64,000 nt of DNA from Haloglomus irregulare (lineage in GTDB: Archaea; Halobacteriota; Halobacteria; Halobacteriales; Haloarculaceae), in contig NZ_QMDX01000004.1 in the NCBI RefSeq assembly GCF_007421925.1, positions 220,689-284,688 of the forward strand, read 5' to 3'. The position numbers and the translations under genes were made by a program. Positions 8,833 through 18,443 of this stretch are shown in pieces (positions within the stretch are counted from its first letter, which is position 1; each line of letters starts with the position of its first letter). The notes beneath the pieces are model-generated. The model had not been told where the DNA came from. It was given only the letters and a program-made list of their open reading frames with translations, and made no database searches.

Positions 8833-9876
8833 ATGGCGGGTATGGAAACCCGGAAGGTGCAGCGGCTGGGCCCCTCGACGCTGGCGATGACGCTGCCCGC
8901 GGAGTGGGCCAAGGCACAGGACGTGGAGAAGGGCGACGAGGTCTCGCTGCGGATGGGCTCGAAGGGGACGCTGACGGTGATGCCGGAGTCCCTCCAGCAG
9001 GAGGAGTCCGAGGCCGTCATCCACGCCGGCGAGCTCGACGCCGAGGCCGTCGAGCGGGCCATCCTCGCGCAGTACGTGCTCGGCCGTCGCGTCATCCACG
9101 TGGAGGTCGAGACGGGCGGCACGCTGGGGTCGGCGACCATCAACGCCGTCTACAACGCCGAGACGCAGCTGATGGGGCTGGGCGTCATCGAGGAGACCCC
9201 CGAGCGCATCGCCATCCGCTGCTCGGTCGACCCGGAGGATTTCACGCTCGACAACCTGCTCACGCGGCTGGAGTCGACCGGCAGCACGATGCGCAACGAG
9301 GGCATCAAGGCGCTCGCCCACGGCAACCCGGATCTCGCCCAGCGGGCCCTCAACCGGGAACGACAGGCCAACAAGATCTTCGTCCTCCTGCTCCGGCTCA
9401 TCTTCACCTCCTACCAGAACCCCAACCTCGCCCGCGCGGTCGGCCTCGACGGCGGGTTCCCGCTCATCGGCTACCGCTCCATCGCGAAGAACCTGGAGCT
9501 GACCGCCGACAACGCGGAGGACATCGCCGAGATCGTCCTCGAGACGGAGGGTCACTCCCTGGAGGTCGACCAGGCCACGATGCGGCGCATCCGCGACTTC
9601 ACCGACGACGTCGACGAGATCACCGAGAAGGGGGTCCAGGCCGCCGTCCAGCGGGACTACGACATCGCCATCGAGGTCCGGGAGCTGTTCCAGCAGATCG
9701 AGGACCGCGAGCGGGAGATCCTCGACGACCTGGAGGAGATGCCCAACGAGGACCTCCTCCAGGTCCGCGAGGTGCTGGTCTCGCTCGGCCAGACCGCCCA
9801 GTACGCCGTCCGGAACGCCGAGATCGCGACCAACCTCGCGCTCAACGAGGATTCGGAGTTCGTCAGTATCGCGTAG
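8833..9876 (+). CDS. phoU: PhoU-family phosphate regulator with AbrB-like N-terminus
   Basis: A 347-residue protein with a SpoVT/AbrB-like domain at residues 1-55 (ETRKVQRLGPSTLAMTLPAEWAK) followed by two PhoU helical bundles (about 100-215 and 235-340) with typical ALAHGNPDLAQRALNRE and ERDREI-type helices. This two-part form is the usual haloarchaeal 'phosphate uptake regulator'. PhoU proteins bind metal and damp Pst phosphate uptake; the AbrB part suggests DNA binding. No pst genes are nearby, so it acts in trans. ATG 8833 or ATG 8842 could be the start; both keep the AbrB domain. An AT-rich GTATAATTA (8762-8770) lies about 65 bases upstream, so a short leader is possible. Confidence 0.88.
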   Translation: MAGMETRKVQRLGPSTLAMTLPAEWAKAQDVEKGDEVSLRMGSKGTLTVMPESLQQEESEAVIHAGELDAEAVERAILAQYVLGRRVIHVEVETGGTLGSATINAVYNAETQLMGLGVIEETPERIAIRCSVDPEDFTLDNLLTRLESTGSTMRNEGIKALAHGNPDLAQRALNRERQANKIFVLLLRLIFTSYQNPNLARAVGLDGGFPLIGYRSIAKNLELTADNAEDIAEIVLETEGHSLEVDQATMRRIRDFTDDVDEITEKGVQAAVQRDYDIAIEVRELFQQIEDREREILDDLEEMPNEDLLQVREVLVSLGQTAQYAVRNAEIATNLALNEDSEFVSIA

Positions 9877-10013
9877 TTCTCCGGCTTTATCGGTCGAATA
9901 CGCGACCAGGCCGAGCCGTTCAGTGTTTCTCTCGGATATTTCCTCGCTCCCCATCCCGGCGGTTGCGCCCGGACGGGCGTAAACGGCAAGCCGGCGGCCG
10001 GACACGTCCGCGT

Positions 10014-10604
10014 ATGCGCGACCTCGACGACACCGACCGGGAGATCCTGCGGCTCCTGCTTGCGGACGGTCGGCGGCCGTACGCCGACATCGCCGAGCGC
10101 GTCGACCTCTCGCCACCGGCGGTCTCCGACCGCGTCGAGCGGCTACAGGACCTCGGCGTCATCGAGCGGTTCACCGTCGATATCGACGGGTCGACGCTCC
10201 GGGACGGCGTGCAGGTCCTGGTCACGCTCCGACCCGACGGCCACCGAGTGGGTGACGTTCGCGAGACGCTCGCGGGCCTCGACGGCGTTGAGCACGTCTT
10301 CGAGACCGCGGACGGGCGACTGCTGGCCTCGATGGCGGCCCCCGATGGCGAGGTCCGGGGGCGTCTCGCCGGGGCGCTAGATATGGCGGCCGTCCGGGAG
10401 TTCTCCGTCGACCTCCTCGCGGGGGCGGAGTGGACGCCGGCGCTCGGCGACGCCACCATCGGCATCGACTGCGTGGAGTGTGGCAACACGGTCACCGAGG
10501 AGGGGGTGCTCGCCGAGGTGGGCGGCGAGCGACGGGCGTTCTGCTGTGCGTCCTGCGAGGCGGCGTTCCGGGAGCGGTACGAGGAACTGGAACGGGGTGC
10601 GTGA
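10014..10604 (+). CDS. Lrp/AsnC regulator with C-terminal TRASH metal-binding domain
   Basis: A 196-residue regulator. Residues 1-60 form the Lrp/AsnC winged helix (LDDTDREILRLLLADGRRP, then YADIAERVDLSPPAVSDRV); residues 65-140 are a RAM-like sensing domain; residues about 150-185 are a TRASH domain (DCVECGNTV ... FCCASCEAAFRERY) whose Cys bind metal. The same architecture is found in Halobacterium VNG1179C, which controls a copper P1-type ATPase. Here the copper ATPase gene starts 106 bases downstream on the same strand, so this is very likely its copper-responsive regulator. ATG 10014 gives the correct start of the HTH. Confidence 0.92.
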   Translation: MRDLDDTDREILRLLLADGRRPYADIAERVDLSPPAVSDRVERLQDLGVIERFTVDIDGSTLRDGVQVLVTLRPDGHRVGDVRETLAGLDGVEHVFETADGRLLASMAAPDGEVRGRLAGALDMAAVREFSVDLLAGAEWTPALGDATIGIDCVECGNTVTEEGVLAEVGGERRAFCCASCEAAFRERYEELERGA

Positions 10605-10610
10605 CCCTCT

Positions 10611-10658
10611 CGGCTTCGTGTTCCGAAGCCGAACCCTCTCGGAACTTCGGTTTCGAAC
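10611..10658 (+). promoter_or_regulatory. Inverted repeats between the TRASH regulator and copA
   Basis: A perfect 8-bp inverted repeat CGGCTTCG/CGAAGCCG (10611-10618 and 10624-10631, loop TGTTC) starts 6 bases after the regulator's stop. An imperfect inverted repeat (GTTCCGAAGCCGAA against TTCGGTTTCGAAC, 10620-10658) overlaps it. The element may be an operator for the adjacent copper regulator, or a terminator or attenuator; no poly-T follows, which favours a protein-binding site. Confidence 0.5.
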
Positions 10659-10709
10659 GGGAAAGGGGGATGAACGGTCGGGACGTACGTGGAGGTGAGG
10701 TGACCATTC

Positions 10710-13322
10710 GTGTCCGAACCACGCCGTGAACGGATCGCCATCGGCGGGATGAGCTGTGCGAACTGCTCGGCGACCGTCGAGGAGGCCGTCGGCCAGATGG
10801 ACGGCGTCGAGTCGGTCGACGTGAACTACGCGACCGACGAGGGGTCCGTGACGTACGACCCGGACGTCGTCTCGCTGGCTGCCGTCTTCGAGGCGGTCGA
10901 GGGGGCGGGCTACGAGCCCGTCACGGAGTCGACGACGGTCCCGGTCACGGACATGACGTGCGCGAACTGCTCGGAGACCGTCGCCGACGCGCTCCGGGCG
11001 GTCCCGGGCGTCCTCGAGGCGAGCGCCAACTTCGCCGCCGACGAGGCGCGGGCGACGTACAGCCCCGAGACGGCGTCGCTCGCGGACCTCTACGGCGCCG
11101 TCGAGTCGGTCGGCTACACGCCCGTCCGCGACGACCAGGGTGACGGGGAACCCGACGAGGCGCGCCGCGACGCCGCCCGGGCGGCCGACGTCCGCCATCA
11201 GCGGAACCGCACCCTGCTGGGCGCGGTGCTCTCGCTCCCGCTGCTCGGGTTCATGACCGTCGAACTGCTCGCACCCGGGACGCTCCCGGAGACGGTTCCC
11301 GGAACGGCGCTGCCGTTCGGCTGGGTCGCGTTCGCGTTCGCGACGCCCGTCCAGGTGCTGTTGGGGCGGCCGTTCTACGGGAACGCGGTGCAGGCGCTGC
11401 GCAACGGCCGCGCCAACATGGACGTGCTCATCGCGCTCGGGGCCAGCACCGCGTACGGCTACAGCATCGTGACGCTGCTGGACCTGCTCGCCGGCGGGCT
11501 CTACTTCGACACCGCCGCGTTCATCCTGACGTTCATCACGCTCGGCAACTACCTCGAGGCCCGGTCGAAGGGACAGGCCGGCGACGCCATTCGCGAACTC
11601 CTCGAGTTGGAGGCCGACACCGCCACGCGACTCGTCGAGCGCGACGACGGGACCGTCGAGGAGGAGGTCGCCATCGACGAGGTCGCCGTCGGTGACCGGC
11701 TGAAGATCCGCCCGGGTGAGAAGGTCCCGACCGACGCCCGTGTCGTGGACGGCGCTTCGGCGGTCGATGAGTCGATGGTGACCGGCGAGTCCGTCCCCGT
11801 CGAGAAGCGGCCCGGCGACGAGGTGGTCGGGGGGACGGTCAACGAGAACGGCGTCCTCACCGTCGAGGCGACGAAGGTCGGCGAGGAGACGGCGGTCCGG
11901 CGGATCGTGGAGACGGTCCGCGAGGCCCAGTCCCGCCAGCCCGATGTCCAGCGGGTGGCCGACCGCATCTCGGCGTACTTCGTCCCCGCGGTCATCGCGA
12001 ACGCCGTCCTCTGGGCGGGGCTCTGGGCCCTGTTCCCCGAAACTCTCGGGGGCATCGTCCGCGCGCTCCCACTGTGGGGGCTCGTCGCCGGCGGCCCGGC
12101 CGTCCTCGGCGGGTCCGTCTCGCTCCTGGAGTTCGCCACCGTGGTGTTCGCGAGCGCCGTCCTCATCGCCTGCCCCTGTGCGCTCGGGCTGGCGACGCCC
12201 GCCGCGACGATGGTCGGGACGGCCATCGGCGCCCGCAACGGCGTCCTGTTCCGTGGTGGCGATATCCTCGAGCGCGTGCGGGACGCCGAGGCGGTCGTCT
12301 TCGACAAGACCGGGACGCTCACCGCGGGCGAGATGACCCTGACCGACGTGGTGGCGCTTGCCCCCGCCGACGGGGGCGTGGCCCCGGACGGTGGGACGCT
12401 CGATGCCCCCTACGGACCCGTAGAAGCGCCCGATAAGGCTGCCGTCCTCCGGTACGCCGCGGCCGCCGAGACGGCCAGTGAGCACCCGCTCGCCGAGGCG
12501 GTCGTCGAGGGGGCCCGCGAGCGGGGGCTGGACCTCCCCGACGCCGACGCGTTCGAGAACGTCCCCGGCAAGGGCGTTCGGGCGACCGTCGAGGGCCGCG
12601 AGGTGCTCGTCGGGAACCGGGCGCTACTGGGTGAGTCCGGAGTCGACCCCACGCCCGCCGCCGACGCCATGGAGCGCATAGAGTCCGAGGGCAAGACCGC
12701 GATGCTCGTCTCCGTCGACGGCCGGGTCGTCGGCGTCGTCGCGGATGCGGACACGGTCAAGCCGTCCGCCCGCGAGGCCGTCGCGGCGCTCCGCGAGCGC
12801 GGGACGACGGTCCACATGCTCACCGGCGACAACGAGCGGACCGCCCGCGCGGTCGCCGGGCAGGTCGGTATCGACCCCGACAACGTCCGGGCCGGCGTCC
12901 TCCCCGAGGAGAAGGCCGACGCCATCGAGGACCTGCAGGCTGACGGCACGCGCGCGCTGATGGTCGGTGACGGCGTCAACGACGCCCCCGCGCTGGCGAC
13001 GGCGTTCGTCGGCATCGCCATCGGCAGCGGGACCGACGTGGCCATCGAGGCCGCGGACGTGACGCTGATGCGGTCGGACCCGGCGGACGTGCTGAAGGCC
13101 GTCCGCATCAGTGAGGGCACCCTCGCCAAGGTCCGGCAGAACCTGTTCTGGGCGCTGGGCTACAATACGGCGATGATCCCGCTGGCGTCGCTCGGTCTGC
13201 TCCAGCCGGTCCTCGCGGCCGGTGCGATGGCGCTGTCCTCGGTGTCCGTCCTGGCGAACACGCTGCTGTTCCGGCGGTACGCGCCGACCGAGGACTATCG
13301 CCTCCTCGGCGGGTGGCGATAG
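10710..13322 (+). CDS. copA: Copper-translocating P1B-type ATPase
   Basis: An 870-residue P-type ATPase. Two N-terminal heavy-metal domains carry GMSCANCS (about residues 13-20) and DMTCANCS (about 85-92). The membrane copper site CPC is at residues 488-490 ([13 protein letters not shown]), TGES is in the actuator domain, the phosphorylated Asp is D532 in DKTGT, the nucleotide domain has SEHPLAEA, and the hinge is [11 protein letters not shown]. These features define Cu+ exporting CopA-type pumps. The start is GTG 10710 ([13 protein letters not shown]). It follows its probable TRASH regulator, a pairing known in haloarchaea. The product should export copper across the cell membrane and give copper tolerance. 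Confidence 0.96.
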   Translation: MSEPRRERIAIGGMSCANCSATVEEAVGQMDGVESVDVNYATDEGSVTYDPDVVSLAAVFEAVEGAGYEPVTESTTVPVTDMTCANCSETVADALRAVPGVLEASANFAADEARATYSPETASLADLYGAVESVGYTPVRDDQGDGEPDEARRDAARAADVRHQRNRTLLGAVLSLPLLGFMTVELLAPGTLPETVPGTALPFGWVAFAFATPVQVLLGRPFYGNAVQALRNGRANMDVLIALGASTAYGYSIVTLLDLLAGGLYFDTAAFILTFITLGNYLEARSKGQAGDAIRELLELEADTATRLVERDDGTVEEEVAIDEVAVGDRLKIRPGEKVPTDARVVDGASAVDESMVTGESVPVEKRPGDEVVGGTVNENGVLTVEATKVGEETAVRRIVETVREAQSRQPDVQRVADRISAYFVPAVIANAVLWAGLWALFPETLGGIVRALPLWGLVAGGPAVLGGSVSLLEFATVVFASAVLIACPCALGLATPAATMVGTAIGARNGVLFRGGDILERVRDAEAVVFDKTGTLTAGEMTLTDVVALAPADGGVAPDGGTLDAPYGPVEAPDKAAVLRYAAAAETASEHPLAEAVVEGARERGLDLPDADAFENVPGKGVRATVEGREVLVGNRALLGESGVDPTPAADAMERIESEGKTAMLVSVDGRVVGVVADADTVKPSAREAVAALRERGTTVHMLTGDNERTARAVAGQVGIDPDNVRAGVLPEEKADAIEDLQADGTRALMVGDGVNDAPALATAFVGIAIGSGTDVAIEAADVTLMRSDPADVLKAVRISEGTLAKVRQNLFWALGYNTAMIPLASLGLLQPVLAAGAMALSSVSVLANTLLFRRYAPTEDYRLLGGWR

Positions 13323-13806
13323 CCGGACGAGGCGCGTCCATCATCGGGGGAGCGGCGCGAGTCCGGCGGACACACGCGCCCGACCACGACTACCGGCTAT
13401 TCGGGCCATTCCGACCCTGTGGCGCCCCGCAATCGAATCGGCTCTCGGCCGCTGACCGGCGGGGCGTTCCGGGAACCCGTGGACTTCGACGTGCCCCGTC
13501 ACGCGACCCGGTCCAGCCGACGCTCACCGGTTGAGCGACCTGCTCATCCCGTGAGTTCATTCCGCTGGGACCCGACTACTGGAACAGGGGGGTGGGAGCA
13601 CCCGCTTCGCCGCGGGGTTCGGCCGATTCGACCCGACGGCGACGCCGTTTGATACTGCCCGTGAAGACGGCCGTCACGCCGAGGCGCCGTGTTGACGGAC
13701 GTGGTCGTCCGTGCCGTGCCAGCCCGTGCCGCGCAACCCATTTCCGGGAATCGCCCCTCCATCCGATAATGCGTTCCCTCCATCTCCACCGCGGGTGGTC
13801 GCGTCC
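13323..13806. other. Intergenic region with no recognised gene
   Basis: This 484-base gap between copA and the DMT exporter has open frames on both strands, but none has a family match or the third-position pattern of the real genes. No tRNA-like cloverleaf or repeat was seen. The DMT start is GTG 13807, since the open frame upstream to 13711 is not transporter-like. Confidence 0.5.
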
Positions 13807-14793
13807 GTGAGCCGGCTCGCCGTTCCACCCCACTACCGGGACGCGGCACTGTTCGTCCTACTAGCCGCGCTGTTCGGTGGTTCGTTCGCAGCCATCAAGA
13901 CGGGTCTCGCGGCCTTGCCACCGCTGTTCTTCGCCGCGCTCCGGTTCGACGTGGCCGCCGTCGCTCTGCTCGCCTACGTCGCCGTGACGCGCGACCGGGA
14001 GACGTGGCTACCCCACACGCGTGGTGATTATCTCGGTATCGCCGTCGCCGCGGCACTGCTCATCGCGGCGAACAACGCCCTGCTGTTCCTCGGCCAGGGC
14101 TCGACCACGACCGCCGCGGCGTCGGTGATGTACGGGCTGAACCCCATCCTCGCACCGCTGTTCGCCTGGTGGCTCCTGAAGCAGCGACTCGCGCCGCTTG
14201 GCGCCCTCGGCATCGCCGTCGCGCTCGGCGGTGTGGTCATCATCGTCCAGCCGTCGCCGGAATCGCTGGCCGGCGGGAGCGCGCTCGGACAGCTGCTGGT
14301 CCTCGGTGCCGCCGCGGCCGTCGCCCTCGGCAGCGTCGGGCTCCAGTGGGTCGAACCCCGGATGGACAGCGTCCCGCTGACCACGTGGGCGATGGCCGGC
14401 GGGGCCGTCCTGCTGCATCTGACCAGCCTCGGCGCGGGCGAAGCCGTCCCGCCACTCGTCTCGCTGGCGCCCGCCGCCGTCCTGAGCGTGCTCGCCGTCG
14501 CCATCCCCTCGACGGCCATCGCCTACCCCATCTACTTCGGCCTCATCGGGCGTGTCGGCCCTGTCCGCGCCAACCTCGTCGCCTACGCGGTCCCCGTGTT
14601 CGCGACGCTGCTCGGGTGGCTGCTGCTCGGCGAGGTGCTCTCGCCATGGACCGCCGTCGGCTTCCTCGTCGTCGTCGCCGGCTTCGCGCTGGTCGAGCGC
14701 GCGGTCATTCGGGAGGAGTGGCTCCGCCTCCGCCGCCGCTTCGCCGCGAGTGAGGCGGACCGGCCGACGGCGGACCCGCCCTGCGACGACTGA
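13807..14793 (+). CDS. EamA/DMT-superfamily transporter
   Basis: A 328-residue protein with ten hydrophobic segments arranged as two EamA repeats. Typical pieces are LLAALFGGSFAAIKTGLA in the first helix, SVMYGLNPILAPLFAWW before helix 5, and the second repeat with ANLVAYAVPVFATLLGWLL. The drug/metabolite transporter superfamily exports amino acids, nucleotides or other metabolites; the substrate is not predictable here. GTG 13807 (MSRLAVPPHYRD) places the first membrane segment close to the N-terminus as in relatives. The gene stands alone. A second EamA gene (45469-46449) is only distantly similar. Confidence 0.88.
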   Translation: MSRLAVPPHYRDAALFVLLAALFGGSFAAIKTGLAALPPLFFAALRFDVAAVALLAYVAVTRDRETWLPHTRGDYLGIAVAAALLIAANNALLFLGQGSTTTAAASVMYGLNPILAPLFAWWLLKQRLAPLGALGIAVALGGVVIIVQPSPESLAGGSALGQLLVLGAAAAVALGSVGLQWVEPRMDSVPLTTWAMAGGAVLLHLTSLGAGEAVPPLVSLAPAAVLSVLAVAIPSTAIAYPIYFGLIGRVGPVRANLVAYAVPVFATLLGWLLLGEVLSPWTAVGFLVVVAGFALVERAVIREEWLRLRRRFAASEADRPTADPPCDD

Positions 14794-15005
14794 CCGCGGT
14801 TCAGGACCGGTTCGTCGACGAACGGGGCGACGGGCGGGGATGCCGCCCTGCATGAGGACGCCGACACCGAGCCGGTCCGCCTCGCCGGATGCGCCTCCGA
14901 GAGGGTCGACGGGCCGAGTCCTGCGACAGCGACCGGGTCGACTTCCGGTTCGAGGGGCAGTCGGGGTCCCCCGTCTCAGCGGCCGTCCCCTGGTTGATCC
15001 CCGAC

Positions 15006-16625
15006 TTACCGGTTCCGGCCGAGTTCGTCGTGGCTGGTTACCCAGTCCGACGCGGAGATGGCCGACGCCAACGACAGCTCGCCGGCGAGCACCACGGCGG
15101 CGGCGATCTCGGCGAACTTCTCGACGTTGCCGGGGCCGTCACAGCCCAGCATCGACAGGCATTCGCTCTGGGTGGGCAGGCCCGTCCCGCCGCCGTAGGT
15201 CGCGACGATGAGCGACGGGATCGTCACGGAGACGTGCAGCGAGTTGTCGTCGAGCAGCGTGGTGTTCACCATCGCCGCCGAGGACTCGGCCACGTTGGCC
15301 TCGTCCTGACCGCAGGCGATGAACAGCGAGGCGAGCCCGTTGGCCGGATGAGCACCGTTCGTGTTCGCCCCCGAGAAGAACGAGCCAAGCGTCGCCACCT
15401 GTGCGTGGTGGTGGATGGCCTCGGGCTCGGCGCCGAGGTGGTGGAGAATCGTCTGCTCCGAGAGGGTGGTCTCCGCGGTGACGCGCTTCCCGCGGGTCTG
15501 GAGGTCGTTGATCTTGGAGGCCTTCTTGTCCGTCGCGAAGTTGCCCTCCAGGTAGAAGTTCTCGACGTAGCCGGGGTACTCCGAGAGGACCCAGTTACAC
15601 GCGGCGAACGTAGCCTTCCCGACCATGTTCTGCCCGGCGGCGTCCCCGGTCGTGTAGTCGAACCGGAGATGGACGTGGTTGTTCGTGACGTAGTCCTCGA
15701 TACGCACGAGTTGGGCGACAGACGACGTGGCCTCGGCCTTCTCACGGATGGTGTCCATGTGCTCGAAGACCCAGTCACGGAAGTCCCGTGCGTTGCGGGC
15801 GTCCTCGAAGACGAACACCGGCGCACGGTTCATGTTGTCGTCGACGACGGTCGTCTTCGCGCCGCCGCTGAGATTGATGGCCTTCATCCCGCGGGAGTAC
15901 GACGCCACGAGCGTTCCCTCCGTCGTCGCCAGCGGAACGGGGTACTCCCCGTCGGCGTGCTCGCCGTTGACCTGCACGGGGCCGGCGAGGCCGAGCGGCA
16001 TCTGGGCGACACCGATGAAGTTCTCGACGTTCCCCTCGGTCACGTCGGCGTCGAAGGAGTTCCGCGGCACGTGCTCCAGCTCGACGCCGGTCTCCGCCGC
16101 TATGTACTCGTGGCGGGCGGCGATGGCGGACTCGGAGTAGTTGTCCTCGTCGTCGCGGGGGATGCCGCCGACCGCCTCCTCGTCGCGGATGCTGTCGGTG
16201 ACCTCCAGGGTGAGCTCGCCGAACGGGTCGGCGATGAAGTCGATCTCGATCTCGTGCTCGCCCGCGCGCAGGTCGATACCTTCGACGACGATGACGACGG
16301 TCCGGCCGACGGGGAAGTTGATGGGCCGGCCCTCGTCGATCTCGTCGAGGGTGTACTCGTGCTCGTCGGCGGCAACGACCCGGACGTCCTCGAGGTCGAC
16401 CCGTTGTCGGTCGACCACGACCCGGGAGACGCCGGTGACCTTCGCGTCCTGAAGCCGGTTCTTGATCTCGAACTCGGCCCCCCGGTCGGCGTTCTTCAGG
16501 CTCCCGTAGGTGTAGAGCCGCTGGAGGATGCGGTCCGGGATGTCCAGCGAGAACCGGCCACCGGAACCGACCAGGTTCGCGTAGAGCCGCTTCAACACGC
16601 CGCTGTCTGGGGTCGGGATGACCAT
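15006..16625 (-). CDS. HMG-CoA-reductase-like protein with extra N-terminal domain
   Basis: A 539-residue protein. Residues about 165-535 follow class I HMG-CoA reductase from end to end and keep the four catalytic residues: E236 (TTEGTLVAS), K367 (GNFATDKK), D441 (ACGQDEAN) and H532 (TSHDELGRNR). The cofactor loop is altered: the usual DAMGMNM is DAAGQNM here, and the usual NAHAAN region reads NGAHPAN. Residues 1-150 form an additional domain, beta-rich by appearance, with PINFPVGRTVVIVVEG and DLRAGEHEIEI; it weakly recalls the DUF6379 (C-glycoside deglycosidase beta-subunit-like) fold. Canonical haloarchaeal HmgA is about 400 residues and lacks this part. It may be a true mevalonate-pathway enzyme or a paralogue with a different thioester or aldehyde substrate. 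It stands alone on its strand. Confidence 0.85.
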   Translation of the reverse strand: MVIPTPDSGVLKRLYANLVGSGGRFSLDIPDRILQRLYTYGSLKNADRGAEFEIKNRLQDAKVTGVSRVVVDRQRVDLEDVRVVAADEHEYTLDEIDEGRPINFPVGRTVVIVVEGIDLRAGEHEIEIDFIADPFGELTLEVTDSIRDEEAVGGIPRDDEDNYSESAIAARHEYIAAETGVELEHVPRNSFDADVTEGNVENFIGVAQMPLGLAGPVQVNGEHADGEYPVPLATTEGTLVASYSRGMKAINLSGGAKTTVVDDNMNRAPVFVFEDARNARDFRDWVFEHMDTIREKAEATSSVAQLVRIEDYVTNNHVHLRFDYTTGDAAGQNMVGKATFAACNWVLSEYPGYVENFYLEGNFATDKKASKINDLQTRGKRVTAETTLSEQTILHHLGAEPEAIHHHAQVATLGSFFSGANTNGAHPANGLASLFIACGQDEANVAESSAAMVNTTLLDDNSLHVSVTIPSLIVATYGGGTGLPTQSECLSMLGCDGPGNVEKFAEIAAAVVLAGELSLASAISASDWVTSHDELGRNR

Positions 16626-16734
16626 CTACCGTCCCGCAATCCGGGGCTTCCTAATTAAACCTCGTGTCCCTCCCGACGATTCGGCCGCGCTGGGGCCAAA
16701 GCTCCCCGTCTAGCCGGTTCTACCCGGTCAGATA

Positions 16735-17532
16735 TCAACGCCACAGCCGGCTCCGGGCCGCCTCGACCGCCTTCCGGACGCGCCGGCGGATGGAGGGGTC
16801 CGCGCCCGGAGTTGTGTGGACGTTCTGTAGCGACAGTGTCCCCCGGACGAAGGGGCGGACCGGGAAGACGCCGAGCTGGCGGTACTCGATATCGACCACC
16901 GCGAAGGCGTCGTGGTCACTGAACAGGTCGCCCGTGCGCCGCGTGAGTCGACAGCCCGCCGCGATGCGGCTCCAGAGCGGGGCGAGCAGGCGCTGGGGTA
17001 TCCGTCGCCAGCCGTCCTCGGCGACGTGCTCGAGGAAGCGGAACTCGCCGCCGGGCCGGAGCACCCGCGCCACCTCGTCGAGCGCCGCCCCCGGGTCGGG
17101 GATGGTGCAGAACACCATCGACGCCACCACCACGTCGAAGGAGTCCTCGGCGAAGGGGAGCGACTCGGCCGTCGCGTCACTCACCATCACGTCGAGGTCG
17201 CGGTCGCGGGCCGCCGCCACGGCCTGCTCGCGCATGTGTGGGTCCGGCTCCAGGATGGTCACCCTCGCCGCACCTGACCGGACCGGCTCCTCGTAGTAGG
17301 GCAGCATCGCCCCGGTTCCGGCGCCCAGGTCGAGCACGTCCCCCTGCAGGTCGCGCGCGAGGTACTCGCGATGGGGCGGGAACAGTTCGGCCTCCGAACG
17401 CCGCATCACCGGGTCGTACAGCCGCGCGAACCAGGGATGGGCCGGGCCCTCCGGCCCGTGGTCGCCGGCCTCGGTCTCCCCACCTACCACCCCATCCTCG
17501 GCGGTCTCCTCTCCCGTGGTGGCGGTTCCCAT
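16735..17532 (-). CDS. Class I SAM-dependent methyltransferase (UbiE/Coq5-like)
   Basis: A 265-residue protein with motif I VLDLGAGTGAMLP, the acidic end of strand 2 (TILEPDPHM), DATAESLPFAEDSFDVVV and motif III RVLRPGGEFRFLEHV, the order of the UbiE/methyltransferase-11 type. The C-terminus (LFSDHDAFAVVDIEY, then LQNVHTTPG) resembles methyltransferases acting on lipids, quinones or small hydrophobic substrates. I chose ATG 17532; the first 35 residues are an acidic haloarchaeal extension. Menaquinone or lipid methylation is possible but not shown by context. It is a single gene, divergent from purE. Confidence 0.87.
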   Translation of the reverse strand: MGTATTGEETAEDGVVGGETEAGDHGPEGPAHPWFARLYDPVMRRSEAELFPPHREYLARDLQGDVLDLGAGTGAMLPYYEEPVRSGAARVTILEPDPHMREQAVAAARDRDLDVMVSDATAESLPFAEDSFDVVVASMVFCTIPDPGAALDEVARVLRPGGEFRFLEHVAEDGWRRIPQRLLAPLWSRIAAGCRLTRRTGDLFSDHDAFAVVDIEYRQLGVFPVRPFVRGTLSLQNVHTTPGADPSIRRRVRKAVEAARSRLWR

Positions 17533-17679
17533 AGCGGGATGTAACGGGGTCCCCGGTTTATTCCTCGGGGTTCGTTCGACGGGCGTCAGCCGCCGGTCGT
17601 GCGGCGGGGTCCGTGAACTCTGAGCGCGCCGACGGCCCGGACCGCAAACGACAGGGGCCGTCCGGTCCCGGGGGTGGGT

Positions 17680-18306
17680 ATGACCGAGAGTCCCGAGGCC
17701 GTCCAGTCCATCGTCGACGACCTGCACGCTGAGGCCGAGCGCGACCGCCCCGCCGCGGACACCCCCGAGGTCGGCATCGTGATGGGGTCGGACTCGGACC
17801 TGGACACGATGTACGGGGCCTACGAGGCGCTGACCGAACTCGGGTTCGCCGAGGTGACCGACCGTGAGGACCCGCTCGAGGCCCGGTACACCTTCGAGAC
17901 GTACGTGGTGAGCGCCCACCGGACGCCGGACCTGATGTACGCGTACGCCGAGACCGCCGAGGCCCGCGGCATAGACGTCATCATCGCGGGCGCCGGCGGG
18001 AAGAGCGCCGACCTCCCGAACATGACCGCAAGCATCGCCTACCCGCTCCCGGTGGTCGGGGTGCCGGTCCAGGAGAAGTCCGTGAACAGTGTGCTCGGGA
18101 TGCCGACGGGCGCGCCCATCGTCGCCGTCGACGCGGGGAAGTCGTTCAACGCGGCGCTGTCGGCGGTCCAGATGCTGGCCCGAGAGCATGACCAACTACG
18201 ACAGCGACTGGTCGACTACCACGGATCGCTCCAGGCCGGAGTGGGCGAGGTCTCGCGCGACCTCCACGGGACGGGGACGGCAGCGTTCCGGGCCGAACGG
18301 GAGTGA
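17680..18306 (+). CDS. purE: N5-carboxyaminoimidazole ribonucleotide mutase
   Basis: A 208-residue PurE. The phosphate/substrate loop is GIVMGSDSDLDTM, the catalytic His lies in YVVSAHRTPDLM, and the family-typical IIAGAGGKSADLPNMTAS and NSVLGMPTGAPIVAVD follow. Class I PurE moves the carboxyl group from N5-CAIR to form CAIR in purine synthesis. An N-terminal extension of about 28 acidic residues and a C-terminal helical tail are usual in haloarchaea. The start is ATG 17680. purK is not visible in the window. Confidence 0.95.
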   Translation: MTESPEAVQSIVDDLHAEAERDRPAADTPEVGIVMGSDSDLDTMYGAYEALTELGFAEVTDREDPLEARYTFETYVVSAHRTPDLMYAYAETAEARGIDVIIAGAGGKSADLPNMTASIAYPLPVVGVPVQEKSVNSVLGMPTGAPIVAVDAGKSFNAALSAVQMLAREHDQLRQRLVDYHGSLQAGVGEVSRDLHGTGTAAFRAERE

Positions 18307-18443
18307 GCCGCCGGTTCGGCCGGTCGACCCGCGCTACCGGCGGGAACCCGGACGTCGGAATCGGTCGCTGCGGGCCGTAATTCGGGCGAAGGCGGCGTTA
18401 TCAACTCTTATGTACGGGGCTTCCTAAGCGACTGTTGATAGTC

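Noticed and set aside
13323..13806. Possible tRNA or small RNA in the copA-DMT gap
   Set aside because: No cloverleaf, TTCGAAT-type loop or CCA-end pattern was found on either strand.
14008..14853. Long minus-strand open frames opposite the DMT gene and many other genes
   Set aside because: They are compositional shadows typical of GC-rich haloarchaeal DNA: Arg/Gly/Asp-rich, without domain matches, opposite well-identified genes.
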